Assembly: GCA_964437615.1 (NCBI GenBank)
Contig: CAYTHL010000007.1
Location: forward strand, 1-40,593
Source: RGIG4790 sp964437615
GTDB lineage: Bacteria > Bacillota > Clostridia > Christensenellales > UBA1242
Length of the DNA stretch: 40,593 nt
Reading direction: 5' to 3'
Below, in pieces: positions 7,117 through 14,665 of the stretch (its first letter is position 1; each line of letters begins with the position of its first letter). A program made the translations under genes and the position numbers. The notes under the pieces were generated by a model that was given only the letters and a program-made list of their open reading frames with translations, was not told the DNA's origin and searched no databases.

Positions 7117-8352
7117 ATGGATAGCAAGTTGAACAAAACTGAATATTCTATTAGCCCCAAGGATAGCCAAGATGCGGCCGCAGATAGCGCAGCTGCAAAT
7201 AGCAAAAGTTCGGCGGTGGATAGCAAAGATGCGGCAGTAGGCGGCGCAAGCAACACAATAAGTTCAACGGGTGCGGTGGCAAGCGGCATGGCGACGAACA
7301 ATTTGTTGAACGATGCAGAGTCAAACACCACAGCAAAACAAAACTCAAATGATGTGGCGGCGAGCGATGCTGCAAGCTCTGCCGCAAACGAAGACGCGGC
7401 AGATAGTGCAGCAAATAGGGGCAAGGCGCAAGCAGCAGCAAACCAAACAAATGGCACAGGCGACAATGCTAGTTTTATAGATAGCGGCACAGATGATGCA
7501 AGCAACGCGGAAAGTTCCACGGGCGCGGCGGCAGGGAAAACAACCGACTATGTAAACATAGGCAAGCCAGAAAGCACGGCAGAAGAAATAGAAATTCACA
7601 CACCAAAATTTAGTGCGCAGCATTTGCTGCACTTGCTAATGATTTTTGGGCTTGTGTTTATGGGTTTTACATTTGCTTTTCAGGTGGTTTTGCAGCCAAT
7701 TTATGTTGTTGGGCAAAGTATGCAGCCCACAATAAATGCCCAAAGCACTGGGCAAGACGACTACACTCACGAAGACCTTGTTTATTATAGAGCCGTTAGT
7801 AAATACAAAAATGGCGATATAATAATTACAGATAATAATGTGGTGCCAAACAAAAGCGAATCTATAATAAAGCGAGTAATTGCTACGGCTGGGCAGACAA
7901 TTTCTTTTAAAAGTTCGGAAACACCAATTGTTTCTAGCCGAAACTTATTAAAAGACACCGTTACTTATTCTATATTTTATACCATGTGGCTAAATGGCGA
8001 GCAACTTTTAGAAGACTATGTATACACCACTGATTACACACTAGAATACACGCGCTATGGCTCTATCGAAAACAGCATTAGTTACTATAGCAATAATGGC
8101 TACTCCACTTTTGCGCAGTTATGCGAGGCACTAATAAGTAGCGGAGAATATTCTGTAACAATTAGCAGCGGATATGTGTTTGTTATGGGGGACAACCGCA
8201 ACAACAGCTTAGACAGCCGCTACTTTGGGGCAATTTCGGTGCAGCACATACTTGGCAAAGTAGTTTTGCATATTCCGTATGGCACAAACTTTTTTGTTGG
8301 TATTTGGAAAAGCATTTTTAACAAAAAATATTTGTGGCAAGCAGCCGCTTAA
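7117..8352 (+). CDS. lepB: Type I signal peptidase with long low-complexity N-terminal extension
   Basis: This 411-residue enzyme removes signal peptides from exported proteins at the outer face of the membrane. Ser201 in VVGQSMQPT is the nucleophile and Lys252 in IIKRVIATAGQ the general base; box E SGYVFVMGDNRNNSLDSRYFG follows, so all active-site boxes are present. One membrane helix (about 169-192) precedes the catalytic domain. Residues 1-150 are an unusual tail rich in Ala, Ser, Asp and Asn, predicted to be disordered and cytoplasmic; typical Bacillota enzymes of this family have about 180-200 residues. I chose ATG 7117 (MDSKLNK) because it follows the -10 box by 7 nt; an upstream in-frame TTG at 7081 lies in the -35 box. 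The tail has higher GC than its surroundings and may be a recent expansion. Confidence 0.9.
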   Translation: MDSKLNKTEYSISPKDSQDAAADSAAANSKSSAVDSKDAAVGGASNTISSTGAVASGMATNNLLNDAESNTTAKQNSNDVAASDAASSAANEDAADSAANRGKAQAAANQTNGTGDNASFIDSGTDDASNAESSTGAAAGKTTDYVNIGKPESTAEEIEIHTPKFSAQHLLHLLMIFGLVFMGFTFAFQVVLQPIYVVGQSMQPTINAQSTGQDDYTHEDLVYYRAVSKYKNGDIIITDNNVVPNKSESIIKRVIATAGQTISFKSSETPIVSSRNLLKDTVTYSIFYTMWLNGEQLLEDYVYTTDYTLEYTRYGSIENSISYYSNNGYSTFAQLCEALISSGEYSVTISSGYVFVMGDNRNNSLDSRYFGAISVQHILGKVVLHIPYGTNFFVGIWKSIFNKKYLWQAAA

Positions 8353-8361
8353 ATATAAAAC

Positions 8362-8382
8362 TAAAACCCCAAAAAATGGGTT
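8362..8382 (+). terminator. Weak hairpin after signal peptidase
   Basis: AAACCC and GGGTTT enclose an A-rich loop just downstream of the signal peptidase stop. The stem is short and no T tract follows, so termination would be partial. Confidence 0.35.
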
Positions 8383-8396
8383 TAGGTGGCTAACAT

Positions 8397-8425
8397 TTGA
8401 CAAAGGCAAACTTTAATGGTAAAAT
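8397..8425 (+). promoter_or_regulatory. Promoter of the 8445 gene
   Basis: TTGACA (8397-8402), 17 bp, TAAAAT (8420-8425). The predicted start near 8432 leaves a leader of about 13 nt with only a weak AGGA ribosome site. Confidence 0.8.
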
Positions 8426-8444
8426 ATTACAGTAGGAACAACAA

Positions 8445-9059
8445 ATGACCAAAAAGAAGAAACTTATTATATCGTTAATTAGCGTTGTGGCATGCATTGT
8501 AATAGTTGTATGCGTGGTGCTTGGCGTGTATTATTACAGCAATAGTCGAAAGGTTAGCACTCCAGCAATAACCATGAGCAGATATTTTTCTAGCACTGTT
8601 GTAAGCGACAAAAAGAGCAGCACGGGCACCTTAGCCCTAAGTTATTTTACTGGCAGTAGGGCGGCCACCGACACAAACGCATATTTTCATCACACTACCC
8701 TTACATTTTCTACCGAGCTGAATTGGATTTACGGCATGTATTTGGAATGTGTTTATTTTTATTTTTACTGCAATAGAGACATAACCGACTTAGTGGCAAC
8801 TGTTACAATTACTGGGCTAGACGGCAACACTTATGATGCATCTCTGCCAACCGACACCTACAAGGTAGAACAGCAAATTGGCATAAACACAAATAGCGGC
8901 AAAGGAGTGCTGGTTAAAATGAATATTGACCAATCGGTTGTTAGCCTTACTAGCGACTGCAACCTTATAATCTCACTAGAAAACCAAGATGCCCTAGACG
9001 ACGCCAATTTTAAGTGGACAATTTACGGGCTGCAAGTGTATGGCGAACACCGAATTTAA
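8445..9059 (+). CDS. Membrane-anchored extracytoplasmic protein of unknown function
   Basis: This 204-residue protein starts with a basic MTKKKK and one strong membrane helix (about residues 7-30), either an uncleaved anchor or a signal peptide. The rest is Thr/Ser/Tyr-rich and looks beta-rich, with the segment ITDLVATVTITGLDGNTYDA and a final WTIYGLQVYGEHRI. I recognise no family. It follows the signal peptidase gene in the same direction but has its own consensus promoter, so the two may only be neighbours. It is likely to face the cell exterior. Confidence 0.75.
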   Translation: MTKKKKLIISLISVVACIVIVVCVVLGVYYYSNSRKVSTPAITMSRYFSSTVVSDKKSSTGTLALSYFTGSRAATDTNAYFHHTTLTFSTELNWIYGMYLECVYFYFYCNRDITDLVATVTITGLDGNTYDASLPTDTYKVEQQIGINTNSGKGVLVKMNIDQSVVSLTSDCNLIISLENQDALDDANFKWTIYGLQVYGEHRI

Positions 9060-9075
9060 AAATTTTTAAATTTTT

Positions 9076-9105
9076 TTGAATAAAGCAAAATTAAATGCGC
9101 ATACT
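9076..9105 (+). promoter_or_regulatory. Possible promoter of a structured RNA
   Basis: TTGAAT (9076-9081), 18 bp, CATACT (9100-9105) lie just upstream of the three-way-junction sequence and would start transcription near 9112. The match is weaker than at the protein genes. Confidence 0.45.
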
Positions 9106-9111
9106 ACCCTT

Positions 9112-9280
9112 AGCGGCAACTACCACAGAGAAAATATTTGTAGAATACAATATACTCTCTTATTTGCTAATTTGTTTGTTTAAGAAGAGGTTCTTATAAA
9201 CAGATATAGCAAGGGTAATTGCCGACAAAAGGTAAATGTTAGCTAGTCCACCATTTAGGCAACATTTACCTTTTTTATTT
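9112..9280 (+). ncRNA. Candidate structured RNA (three-way junction plus terminator)
   Basis: An RNA of about 165 nt can fold as follows. A closing stem of 11 positions joins 9114-9124 (CGGCAACTACC) to 9214-9224, with one mismatch. Two arms branch inside it: 9127-9158 (AGAG/CTCT, then TGTA/TACA) and 9166-9210 (GCTA/TAGC, TTTGTTT/AAACAGA, AAGAA/TTCTT). A perfect 13-bp terminator stem then follows (9228-9240 with 9261-9273 and a T6 tract). It contains no ORF. It could be an independent small RNA or, since the membrane gene at 9387 follows, a leader with a terminator. I do not recognise the consensus of a known riboswitch, 6S RNA, SRP RNA or T-box. Confidence 0.55.
9228..9276 (+). terminator. 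Strong intrinsic terminator
   Basis: A 13-bp perfect stem (AAAGGTAAATGTT with its complement) is followed by TTTTTT. It closes the candidate RNA and also separates the gene ending at 9059 from the one starting at 9387. Confidence 0.9.
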
Positions 9281-9329
9281 TGCCAAATTTTGCTTATTTT
9301 GTAAAGCCTGCCAAAGGTTTGGAGTTTGT

Positions 9330-9359
9330 TTGCAAATAAATACCCTGTGGCGGTATAAA
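9330..9359 (+). promoter_or_regulatory. Possible promoter of the 9387 gene
   Basis: TTGCAA (9330-9335), 18 bp, TATAAA (9354-9359), giving a leader of about 20 nt without a recognisable Shine-Dalgarno sequence. Confidence 0.45.
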
Positions 9360-9386
9360 AAATTACATTTTGCCAATAATTAAGAT

Positions 9387-9932
9387 ATGAAAAAAGTGCT
9401 GCTATATCTATCAGCGTTTGTGCCGCTGTATATATTGCTTATTGTAAAAATTGTAGTGCAGCTTATTAACAAAAATTTGTCGATAAATGTGCTAAATACT
9501 TTGTCTTTAAGTTTGTTGTGTCTGCTTGTGGGGCTGGGCATTGTTGGGCTTTTGCTGGGGCTTAATAGCGGCAAAGCTCAAACAATTATAATTGTAAAAG
9601 CCACCAATATAACCGAAAAGCACTTTTTAGGCTATTTTAGTTTATTTGTGCTGTTTGCCTTAGGATACCAAATAGAGTTGGTTTGCATGGCTGTTATTTT
9701 TGCAATAATTTTGGTTTTGATAGGCGTTGTGTATATAAGAAACAATTTGTTTTATATTAACCCCCTTTTAAACATTTTAGGATACAGCTTTTATAGTGTG
9801 GAATATAAAATTGACGGCGACTCGTCGGTGCATACCGCCAATATGATATTTTTTGGCAAGCTGCAATCGGGCGCCACTGCCTCCGCCAAAATGACCACCT
9901 TTAATTTTAATTTAATTGAAAAAATAAACTAA
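9387..9932 (+). CDS. Four-helix membrane protein of unknown function
   Basis: This 181-residue protein has four predicted membrane segments (about 4-27, 36-59, 80-95 and 97-117) and a soluble C-terminal part containing YINPLLNILGYSFYSVEYKI. The overall plan of a four-helix core with a short cytoplasmic domain recalls small membrane components of some defence systems, but no partner gene is adjacent, so I give no function. Start ATG 9387 lacks a clear ribosome site. The array of palindromic repeats begins about 80 bp after its stop. Confidence 0.65.
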   Translation: MKKVLLYLSAFVPLYILLIVKIVVQLINKNLSINVLNTLSLSLLCLLVGLGIVGLLLGLNSGKAQTIIIVKATNITEKHFLGYFSLFVLFALGYQIELVCMAVIFAIILVLIGVVYIRNNLFYINPLLNILGYSFYSVEYKIDGDSSVHTANMIFFGKLQSGATASAKMTTFNFNLIEKIN

Positions 9933-10012
9933 AAAACACGCAAACGACGCTAGCCGCAAATTAACACACAGCGCGTTAATAACCCACCCCAATTCAAAAA
10001 TGGTTTTTTGGG

Positions 10013-10225
10013 GCGGAAATTTGATGCAGAGCAAGGCGCAAACAAAAAATACGGCAGGAGTTTTCGTTAAAACTACACTTTACTAATCGCCCAACACTTA
10101 AACAGTGTTGTTCTCATCTATCAGTGCAGTTTTTCCTCTCCCAAACAATTTGCATAAACAAGTTGTTTGGGTACTCAATGACTGCCGTATTTGACTTTGC
10201 AACACAGCCCAGCGCAAATTAACGC
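10013..10225. repeat. Long palindromic repeat element, copy 1
   Basis: This 213-bp element is bounded by GCGGAAATTTGATGCAG on the left and GCGCAAATTAACGC on the right, which are imperfect inverted repeats of each other. Inside, AAATACGGCAG pairs with CTGCCGTATTT around a core with two more hairpins (AACACT/AGTGTT and CCAAACAA/TTGTTTGG). It is identical to copy 2, and the identity extends right to 10267. It contains no ORF. Confidence 0.85.
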
Positions 10226-10260
10226 ACAGAGAGGCTAGTACCTACCCCAAATTCAAGAAC

Positions 10261-10344
10261 GGGTTTTGCCACAGATTTTGGGAAAAACAAGGTATAAACA
10301 AATTTTTGTTATACCCAAACTTTATTAAAGAACGGGTTTTTTGT
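10261..10344. repeat. Related short hairpin element between copies 1 and 2
   Basis: GGGTTTTGCCACAGATTTTG begins a segment with the hairpin GGTATAAACAA/TTGTTATACC. About 30 bp of the same sequence recur at 14942-14971, so this is another member or fragment of the repeat family. Confidence 0.55.
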
Positions 10345-10557
10345 GCGGAAATTTGATGCAGAGCAAGGCGCAAACAAAAAATACGGCAGGAGTTTTCGTT
10401 AAAACTACACTTTACTAATCGCCCAACACTTAAACAGTGTTGTTCTCATCTATCAGTGCAGTTTTTCCTCTCCCAAACAATTTGCATAAACAAGTTGTTT
10501 GGGTACTCAATGACTGCCGTATTTGACTTTGCAACACAGCCCAGCGCAAATTAACGC
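10345..10557. repeat. Long palindromic repeat element, copy 2
   Basis: By eye it is identical to copy 1 at an offset of 332 bp, including the 42 bp downstream, so 10345-10599 duplicates 10013-10267. The perfect identity of non-coding DNA indicates a recent duplication or gene conversion. Confidence 0.85.
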
Positions 10558-10603
10558 ACAGAGAGGCTAGTACCTACCCCAAATTCAAGAACGGGTTTTT
10601 TGT

Positions 10604-10715
10604 GCGGAAATTTGATGGATAGCAAGAAACTGACTTTTTATCCACGTGGGAGTTTAGTTGGCCTAAATGACCAAGTGGTAAAAAGGCAGCGACGATGCTA
10701 GCCGCAAATTAACGC
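10604..10715. repeat. Palindromic repeat element, short variant with a different stem
   Basis: It shares the left end GCGGAAATTTGATG and right end GCAAATTAACGC with the other copies. The internal stem is a different sequence that still pairs (CTTTTTATCCACGTGG with CCAAGTGGTAAAAAG), and the long core is replaced by a 22-nt loop beginning GGAGTTTAGTTGGCC. Confidence 0.8.
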
Positions 10716-10761
10716 ACAGAGAGGCTAGTACCTACCCAAAATTCAAGAACGGGTTTTTTGT

Positions 10762-10871
10762 GCGGAAATTTGATGCAGAGCAAGGCGCAAACAAAAAATA
10801 CGGCAGGAGTTTAGTTAGCCTAAATGACTGCCGTATTTGACTTTGCAACACAGCTATGCGCAAATTAACGC
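10762..10871. repeat. Palindromic repeat element, short variant with the copy 1 stem
   Basis: It has the AAATACGGCAG/CTGCCGTATTT stem of copies 1 and 2 but the short loop of the 10604 element (GGAGTTTAGTTAGCC). The right end overlaps the last codons and the TAA stop (10865-10867) of the LD-carboxypeptidase gene on the minus strand. Confidence 0.8.
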
Positions 10872-11920
10872 ACAAAAAACTCTGTTAGTGTAACAGTTTT
10901 GGCACCAAAATCAACTAAACACTTGCAATCGTAGGGGATAAGGCAACGCGGAGTTGCATGCCCAAAGTTTAGGTTGTATAACACCTTTTTTGTGGGCAAA
11001 AGTTCCTTTATTATTTGCAAATATTCGTCAAAATTGTCTTCGTTTATAGGCTTGCCGAATAGTACGCCTTGGGCTTGGTCAAAAATGCCGTGGTCTTTTA
11101 GTGCTGATAGCATGGTTTTAAACTGCGCGGGGGTTTTGCACTCCTCGCTTGGTTCTAAAAATAAAATTGCATTAGACAAATCTGACCGCAAGGGGTTAAA
11201 CATGGAATAAATCTTCTTTTGCTCGGCTGTTTGCGGGCAAATCATCTGGTAAATAATGTCCATACAGCCGCCATAAAGCCTGCCGCTTGCTACCCCGCCG
11301 CTGCATGGCGCAATAAAGCCGCGCTCTTCCAAAAAAACTTCTCTTGGTGTGCCAATGGCTGCCGGCGAAAAATCTGTACGCTCCTTGTACCAAACATTGC
11401 TAGGTTCTATTTTTGTTGTGGGGTTACTTACAAACAAGTTTAGCACCCAGTATTTTGTGTAGCTTAGCATGTCTGCGTCTAGCTCGGCAAAATCACACAA
11501 AAAGCTTGGGCCGTAAAAGGTGCTTAGCCCCAATTTGTTTAGCATTAGATGATGCACTGTGCTATCCGAAAAGCCTAAAAAAATCTTAGGGTTTTCTTTT
11601 ACGGCGCGCTCAAACTCGGCGTCTTTTAGCAAATATGGCAGCACCAAATAGCCGTCCTCGCCGCCAATTGCGCAGATAATTGCCTTAATGCTTGGGTCTA
11701 AAAAGGCAGCTTTTAAGTCTTCGGCGCGCTTTTGCGGATTCTTTTTTATATAATCTATACCTTTTAGTGCGTTTGGCATATAAACTGGCGTTAGCCCTAG
11801 TTCTTGCAGCCGTTTCTCGCCAAGAGTTAACTCGTGTGCCACAAACTTTTCGCCCAGCACTCCGCTGCTTAGGCTAACTATTGCAACTTTATCGCCAGCC
11901 TGTAATCTTTTGGGTTTCAT
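10865..11920 (-). CDS. LD-carboxypeptidase / MccF-like serine peptidase (family S66)
   Basis: This 351-residue cytoplasmic enzyme resembles LD-carboxypeptidase A (murein tetrapeptide recycling) and MccF (cleavage of microcin C-type conjugates). Ser118 in GFSDST is the nucleophile of the S66 Ser-Glu-His triad; His321 lies in NLNFGHATPR, and the Glu is probably in AILFLEPSEE. The N-terminal IVSLSSG and AIGGEDGY motifs are also typical. The length (about 300-350) fits MccF-like members slightly better than the shorter LdcA forms. The start has a GGTGAGG ribosome site. The last codons and the TAA stop are supplied by the end of a palindromic repeat element, so the original C terminus may have been altered by insertion. 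It is divergent from the ZIP transporter gene. Confidence 0.88.
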   Translation of the reverse strand: MKPKRLQAGDKVAIVSLSSGVLGEKFVAHELTLGEKRLQELGLTPVYMPNALKGIDYIKKNPQKRAEDLKAAFLDPSIKAIICAIGGEDGYLVLPYLLKDAEFERAVKENPKIFLGFSDSTVHHLMLNKLGLSTFYGPSFLCDFAELDADMLSYTKYWVLNLFVSNPTTKIEPSNVWYKERTDFSPAAIGTPREVFLEERGFIAPCSGGVASGRLYGGCMDIIYQMICPQTAEQKKIYSMFNPLRSDLSNAILFLEPSEECKTPAQFKTMLSALKDHGIFDQAQGVLFGKPINEDNFDEYLQIIKELLPTKKVLYNLNFGHATPRCLIPYDCKCLVDFGAKTVTLTEFFVR

Positions 11921-11949
11921 AACCTCACCTCTTTTAGTAATGCATTTTT

Positions 11950-11979
11950 ATTTTAGCATATTGCCCACAGTTTACACAA
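11950..11979 (-). promoter_or_regulatory. Promoter of the LD-carboxypeptidase gene
   Basis: On the minus strand, TTGTGT (11974-11979), 18 bp, TAAAAT (11950-11955), about 30 bp upstream of the start codon. Confidence 0.6.
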
Positions 11980-12095
11980 TTAATTTGTATATATTTTGGC
12001 AAATTTTGGCAGCAGTCTATTAACCTAGCAAGGTGCAAGGCTCATAAAATAATATGTCTGCTTCTGCGGATAATACAGCATATTTTAAGGAACTT

Positions 12096-12875
12096 ATGAA
12101 TACCACAACTATAATTATTATTGGAATTTTTTTGCCATTTGCCGCAACTTCGCTTGGCAGCGCACTTGTGTTTGCTCTGCGAGGCGAGATTAGCGAAAAA
12201 CTGAACTGCTTGATGCTTGGAATTTCTAGTGGCGTTATGATTTCTGCCTGCATTTTTGGGCTAATTTTGCCGTGCATAGAACAATCGGCAAGCTACGGAA
12301 AACTATCTTTTTTGCCGGCCGTTGTGGGTATAATTTGTGGCGGAATACTACTAGAACTACTAGACATAATTTTGCCGCACATACACAAATCTTCTAGGAT
12401 AAATCATCGTGGTGGGCTAGATAAGTCTACCCGCTTGCTGCTTAGTGTTACGCTGCACAATATCCCCGAGGGGCTTGCTGTAGGCGTGGCGCTTGGCAGT
12501 TGCTTGGCCACGGGCGGAGATGCTGGCGCAATAGTTTCTGCTTTTGGGCTGTCTATTGGTATTGCCATACAAAATGTGCCAGAGGGTGCCGCTGTAAGCC
12601 TGCCTATAAAAACAAGTTCGGGGAGCGTTAGCCGCGGGTTTTGGCTTGGGCTTGTAAGCGGTGTTGTAGAGCCTATTTTTGCCGTGGTGGGCCTAGTTGC
12701 CGCCGCCTATTTAAGCGGTATTATGCCTTGGGCACTAGCGTTTAGCAGCGGCGCAATGCTGTTTGTAACTGTTGGTGACCTTATCCCCGACAGCAAGTGT
12801 TCTAGCGGAAATCTTGGCACATGGGGCTTTATTGTTGGCTTTATTGTAATGATGCTGCTAGATTTGTGTTTGTAG
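12096..12875 (+). CDS. ZIP-family divalent metal transporter
   Basis: This protein of 259 residues and eight helices takes up zinc or related divalent metals through the cytoplasmic membrane. The signature HNIPEG (His at residue 121) in helix 4 and the partner QNVPEG in helix 5 form the metal path; GDLIPDS lies near the last helices. The sequence resembles the ZupT/GufA branch. I prefer ATG 12096 because TAAGGAA precedes it by 4 nt and helix 1 then starts at once; an in-frame ATG at 12054 has no ribosome site and would lie just after a possible -10 box. The gene is single and divergent from the peptidase gene. No metal regulator site is evident in the 130 bp between them. Confidence 0.9.
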   Translation: MNTTTIIIIGIFLPFAATSLGSALVFALRGEISEKLNCLMLGISSGVMISACIFGLILPCIEQSASYGKLSFLPAVVGIICGGILLELLDIILPHIHKSSRINHRGGLDKSTRLLLSVTLHNIPEGLAVGVALGSCLATGGDAGAIVSAFGLSIGIAIQNVPEGAAVSLPIKTSSGSVSRGFWLGLVSGVVEPIFAVVGLVAAAYLSGIMPWALAFSSGAMLFVTVGDLIPDSKCSSGNLGTWGFIVGFIVMMLLDLCL

Positions 12876-12918
12876 CATGCAAAAGTAAAAAATGGCTAAA
12901 CTTTCTGAAAATTGGATA

Positions 12919-12947
12919 TTGACACACAGCCAAAACTGAGTTATACT
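12919..12947 (+). promoter_or_regulatory. Promoter of the 12977 gene
   Basis: TTGACA (12919-12924), 17 bp, TATACT (12942-12947), followed by AAGGAG (12962-12967). Confidence 0.85.
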
Positions 12948-12976
12948 TATTGAAAAATAGCAAGGAGTATATTTTT

Positions 12977-14647
12977 ATGGCAAAATTAACCAAACAAGAA
13001 AAGCAAAACATCAAAGAGCGAGAAACGGTGGTTTTAAATCTTGGAGATGTTGATAATTATGTGGCTGTGTACGCTAATGGCAAGCATAGTCCGTCTAATT
13101 CGCGGGCAGTAAACTATATAGCCACACCAAAATGGCGAGCTAAAAAATGGGACGGGTTTTTAGACAAATCTGATTATCAAGAGCGATTAAATAAACTACA
13201 AAAATATTACAAACTAAAAAGCAAAGATTTTAACGAGATAAGCACTATGGCGCCTGCACCAGAAAATATTGGCGACGAATATATAATGTTTGTGGGTATG
13301 GTTTATACCGATTTGAATAAAGAAGCATACTACGTTTATACAAACAAGGGCGAGCTTAAAAAAGCTTTTGATGTAGAAAAAAACGAGTACGGCAAGATAA
13401 TTAAAAGCAGTAAGGGCTATGTTCTTATGGACAGAGAAAATAATATTAGCCAAACCTATGATGAAATTGATCAATTACTAGCTGCTAAAAATTTGTTCTA
13501 TGCATTGCCAAAATTAGACAATTTGCCTGACACTATAATAAATATGAACCAGCCAGACGCTTTATCTATGGCTAATAGAGATGCAAGCAAAAAACATGTC
13601 TGGTTTAACGAGACCCTTGATAACAAAGATAAAACTTGCTTTATAACAAAAATTTTAGACGATAATCACGAAAATGTATTAACCCTAATAGACTCTAACT
13701 TGCAAGAAATTGCTAATTATTACACAATTTCGAGCATATCTAATAACACTCTGCTAGCGTTAGACAAAAATGGCGCTGGCCGCATTATAGATTTTTCTGG
13801 CAAAAAGATTTCTCCAGAATTTGTAAAATATATGCAGGTAAAATACAATTGCCAAAATGGAGACCAAAAAGATAGCCCAAGCCAGCTACTATTATCTTTA
13901 AATAAAAACGGCACAACGCTAGCATTTTTTAACCCACAACCAACTGCTAAAAAAGACTTAAATAGCGTAAGATACTACAACGCTACATTTTTAAAAGACC
14001 AAAAGGTTGTTTTGGGCGAAGTTAAAATAAAGGGCGAAAACACTTTTGTTGTGGCAAACGCTGCCGAGCCAAATAAGGTGCGCAAAATAGACCCACGAGT
14101 TGGCAAGTTATTTGCAGCATTTGCAAGCGGCGAAAACTTAATTCGCAAAAAATATAAGGCAATTTATGCCAAGCTAGAAGACAGCAAGGTAGACATTGCT
14201 AAAAGCTTATCGGCAATAAATGCTTGTCTAAACCAAACTGCCCAGTTAGAAGGAACTGCCATAGCCGACCTAAACAACAAAGAAAACCTATGCAACATGT
14301 TTGTTAAAAAGTTAAAACGCATGGCTGCCGGCAGAGTTAGAAGTTGCAAGTTGCAACAAAATAAACTTAATGGACAACTAGAAAATGTTTACACAAACCA
14401 AAATGAATTAAATGCCGAACTAGAAAGAGTAAGAACCGAGCTAGAAACGCGTCTTGCAGAGGAAGAGCGCGCAAGCCAAAAAGAGCAAGAAGTTTTGGAA
14501 GCCAAAGAGATTGCCATACTAGCCGATATGGAAAACACAGAAAACAGCAAGCAGGCAGTTGAAGAATATCAAAACTATTTAAAAACATTCTCGACTAATA
14601 ATACAAGCCAATCTCAGCAAGATGACGCTATAGAGCTGGAAAAATAA
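12977..14647 (+). CDS. Cytoplasmic protein of unknown function with C-terminal coiled coil
   Basis: This 556-residue protein (MAKLTKQEKQNIKERETVV...) has no signal peptide or membrane helix. Its first 380 residues are globular, with several YxxYxNKGEL and LDKNGAGRIIDFSGK-like segments that could be beta-propeller or WG-type strands, but the repeats are too weak to name. Residues from about 400 to 535 are charged and heptad-like (ELNAELERVRTELETRLAEE), a likely coiled coil. ATG 12977 is chosen over an in-frame TTG at 12950 because AAGGAG lies 9 nt upstream. The next small gene starts 18 nt after its stop and is probably co-transcribed. I do not recognise the family. Confidence 0.8.
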   Translation: MAKLTKQEKQNIKERETVVLNLGDVDNYVAVYANGKHSPSNSRAVNYIATPKWRAKKWDGFLDKSDYQERLNKLQKYYKLKSKDFNEISTMAPAPENIGDEYIMFVGMVYTDLNKEAYYVYTNKGELKKAFDVEKNEYGKIIKSSKGYVLMDRENNISQTYDEIDQLLAAKNLFYALPKLDNLPDTIINMNQPDALSMANRDASKKHVWFNETLDNKDKTCFITKILDDNHENVLTLIDSNLQEIANYYTISSISNNTLLALDKNGAGRIIDFSGKKISPEFVKYMQVKYNCQNGDQKDSPSQLLLSLNKNGTTLAFFNPQPTAKKDLNSVRYYNATFLKDQKVVLGEVKIKGENTFVVANAAEPNKVRKIDPRVGKLFAAFASGENLIRKKYKAIYAKLEDSKVDIAKSLSAINACLNQTAQLEGTAIADLNNKENLCNMFVKKLKRMAAGRVRSCKLQQNKLNGQLENVYTNQNELNAELERVRTELETRLAEEERASQKEQEVLEAKEIAILADMENTENSKQAVEEYQNYLKTFSTNNTSQSQQDDAIELEK

Positions 14648-14665
14648 ATTTTAGGAAAAGGGCAA

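Noticed and set aside
7095..7632. Three long minus-strand frames opposite the signal peptidase tail
   Set aside because: They mirror the low-complexity Ala/Ser-coding strand (Ala-Ala and Leu-rich products), have no ribosome sites and fall under a well-supported gene.
9387..9932. KwaA-like defence membrane protein
   Set aside because: Helix number and size are compatible, but no KwaB (DUF4868) partner follows and I cannot confirm family motifs by eye.
12054..12095. Upstream ATG of the ZIP transporter
   Set aside because: It has no ribosome site and adds 14 polar residues before helix 1, whereas ATG 12096 has TAAGGAA in front.
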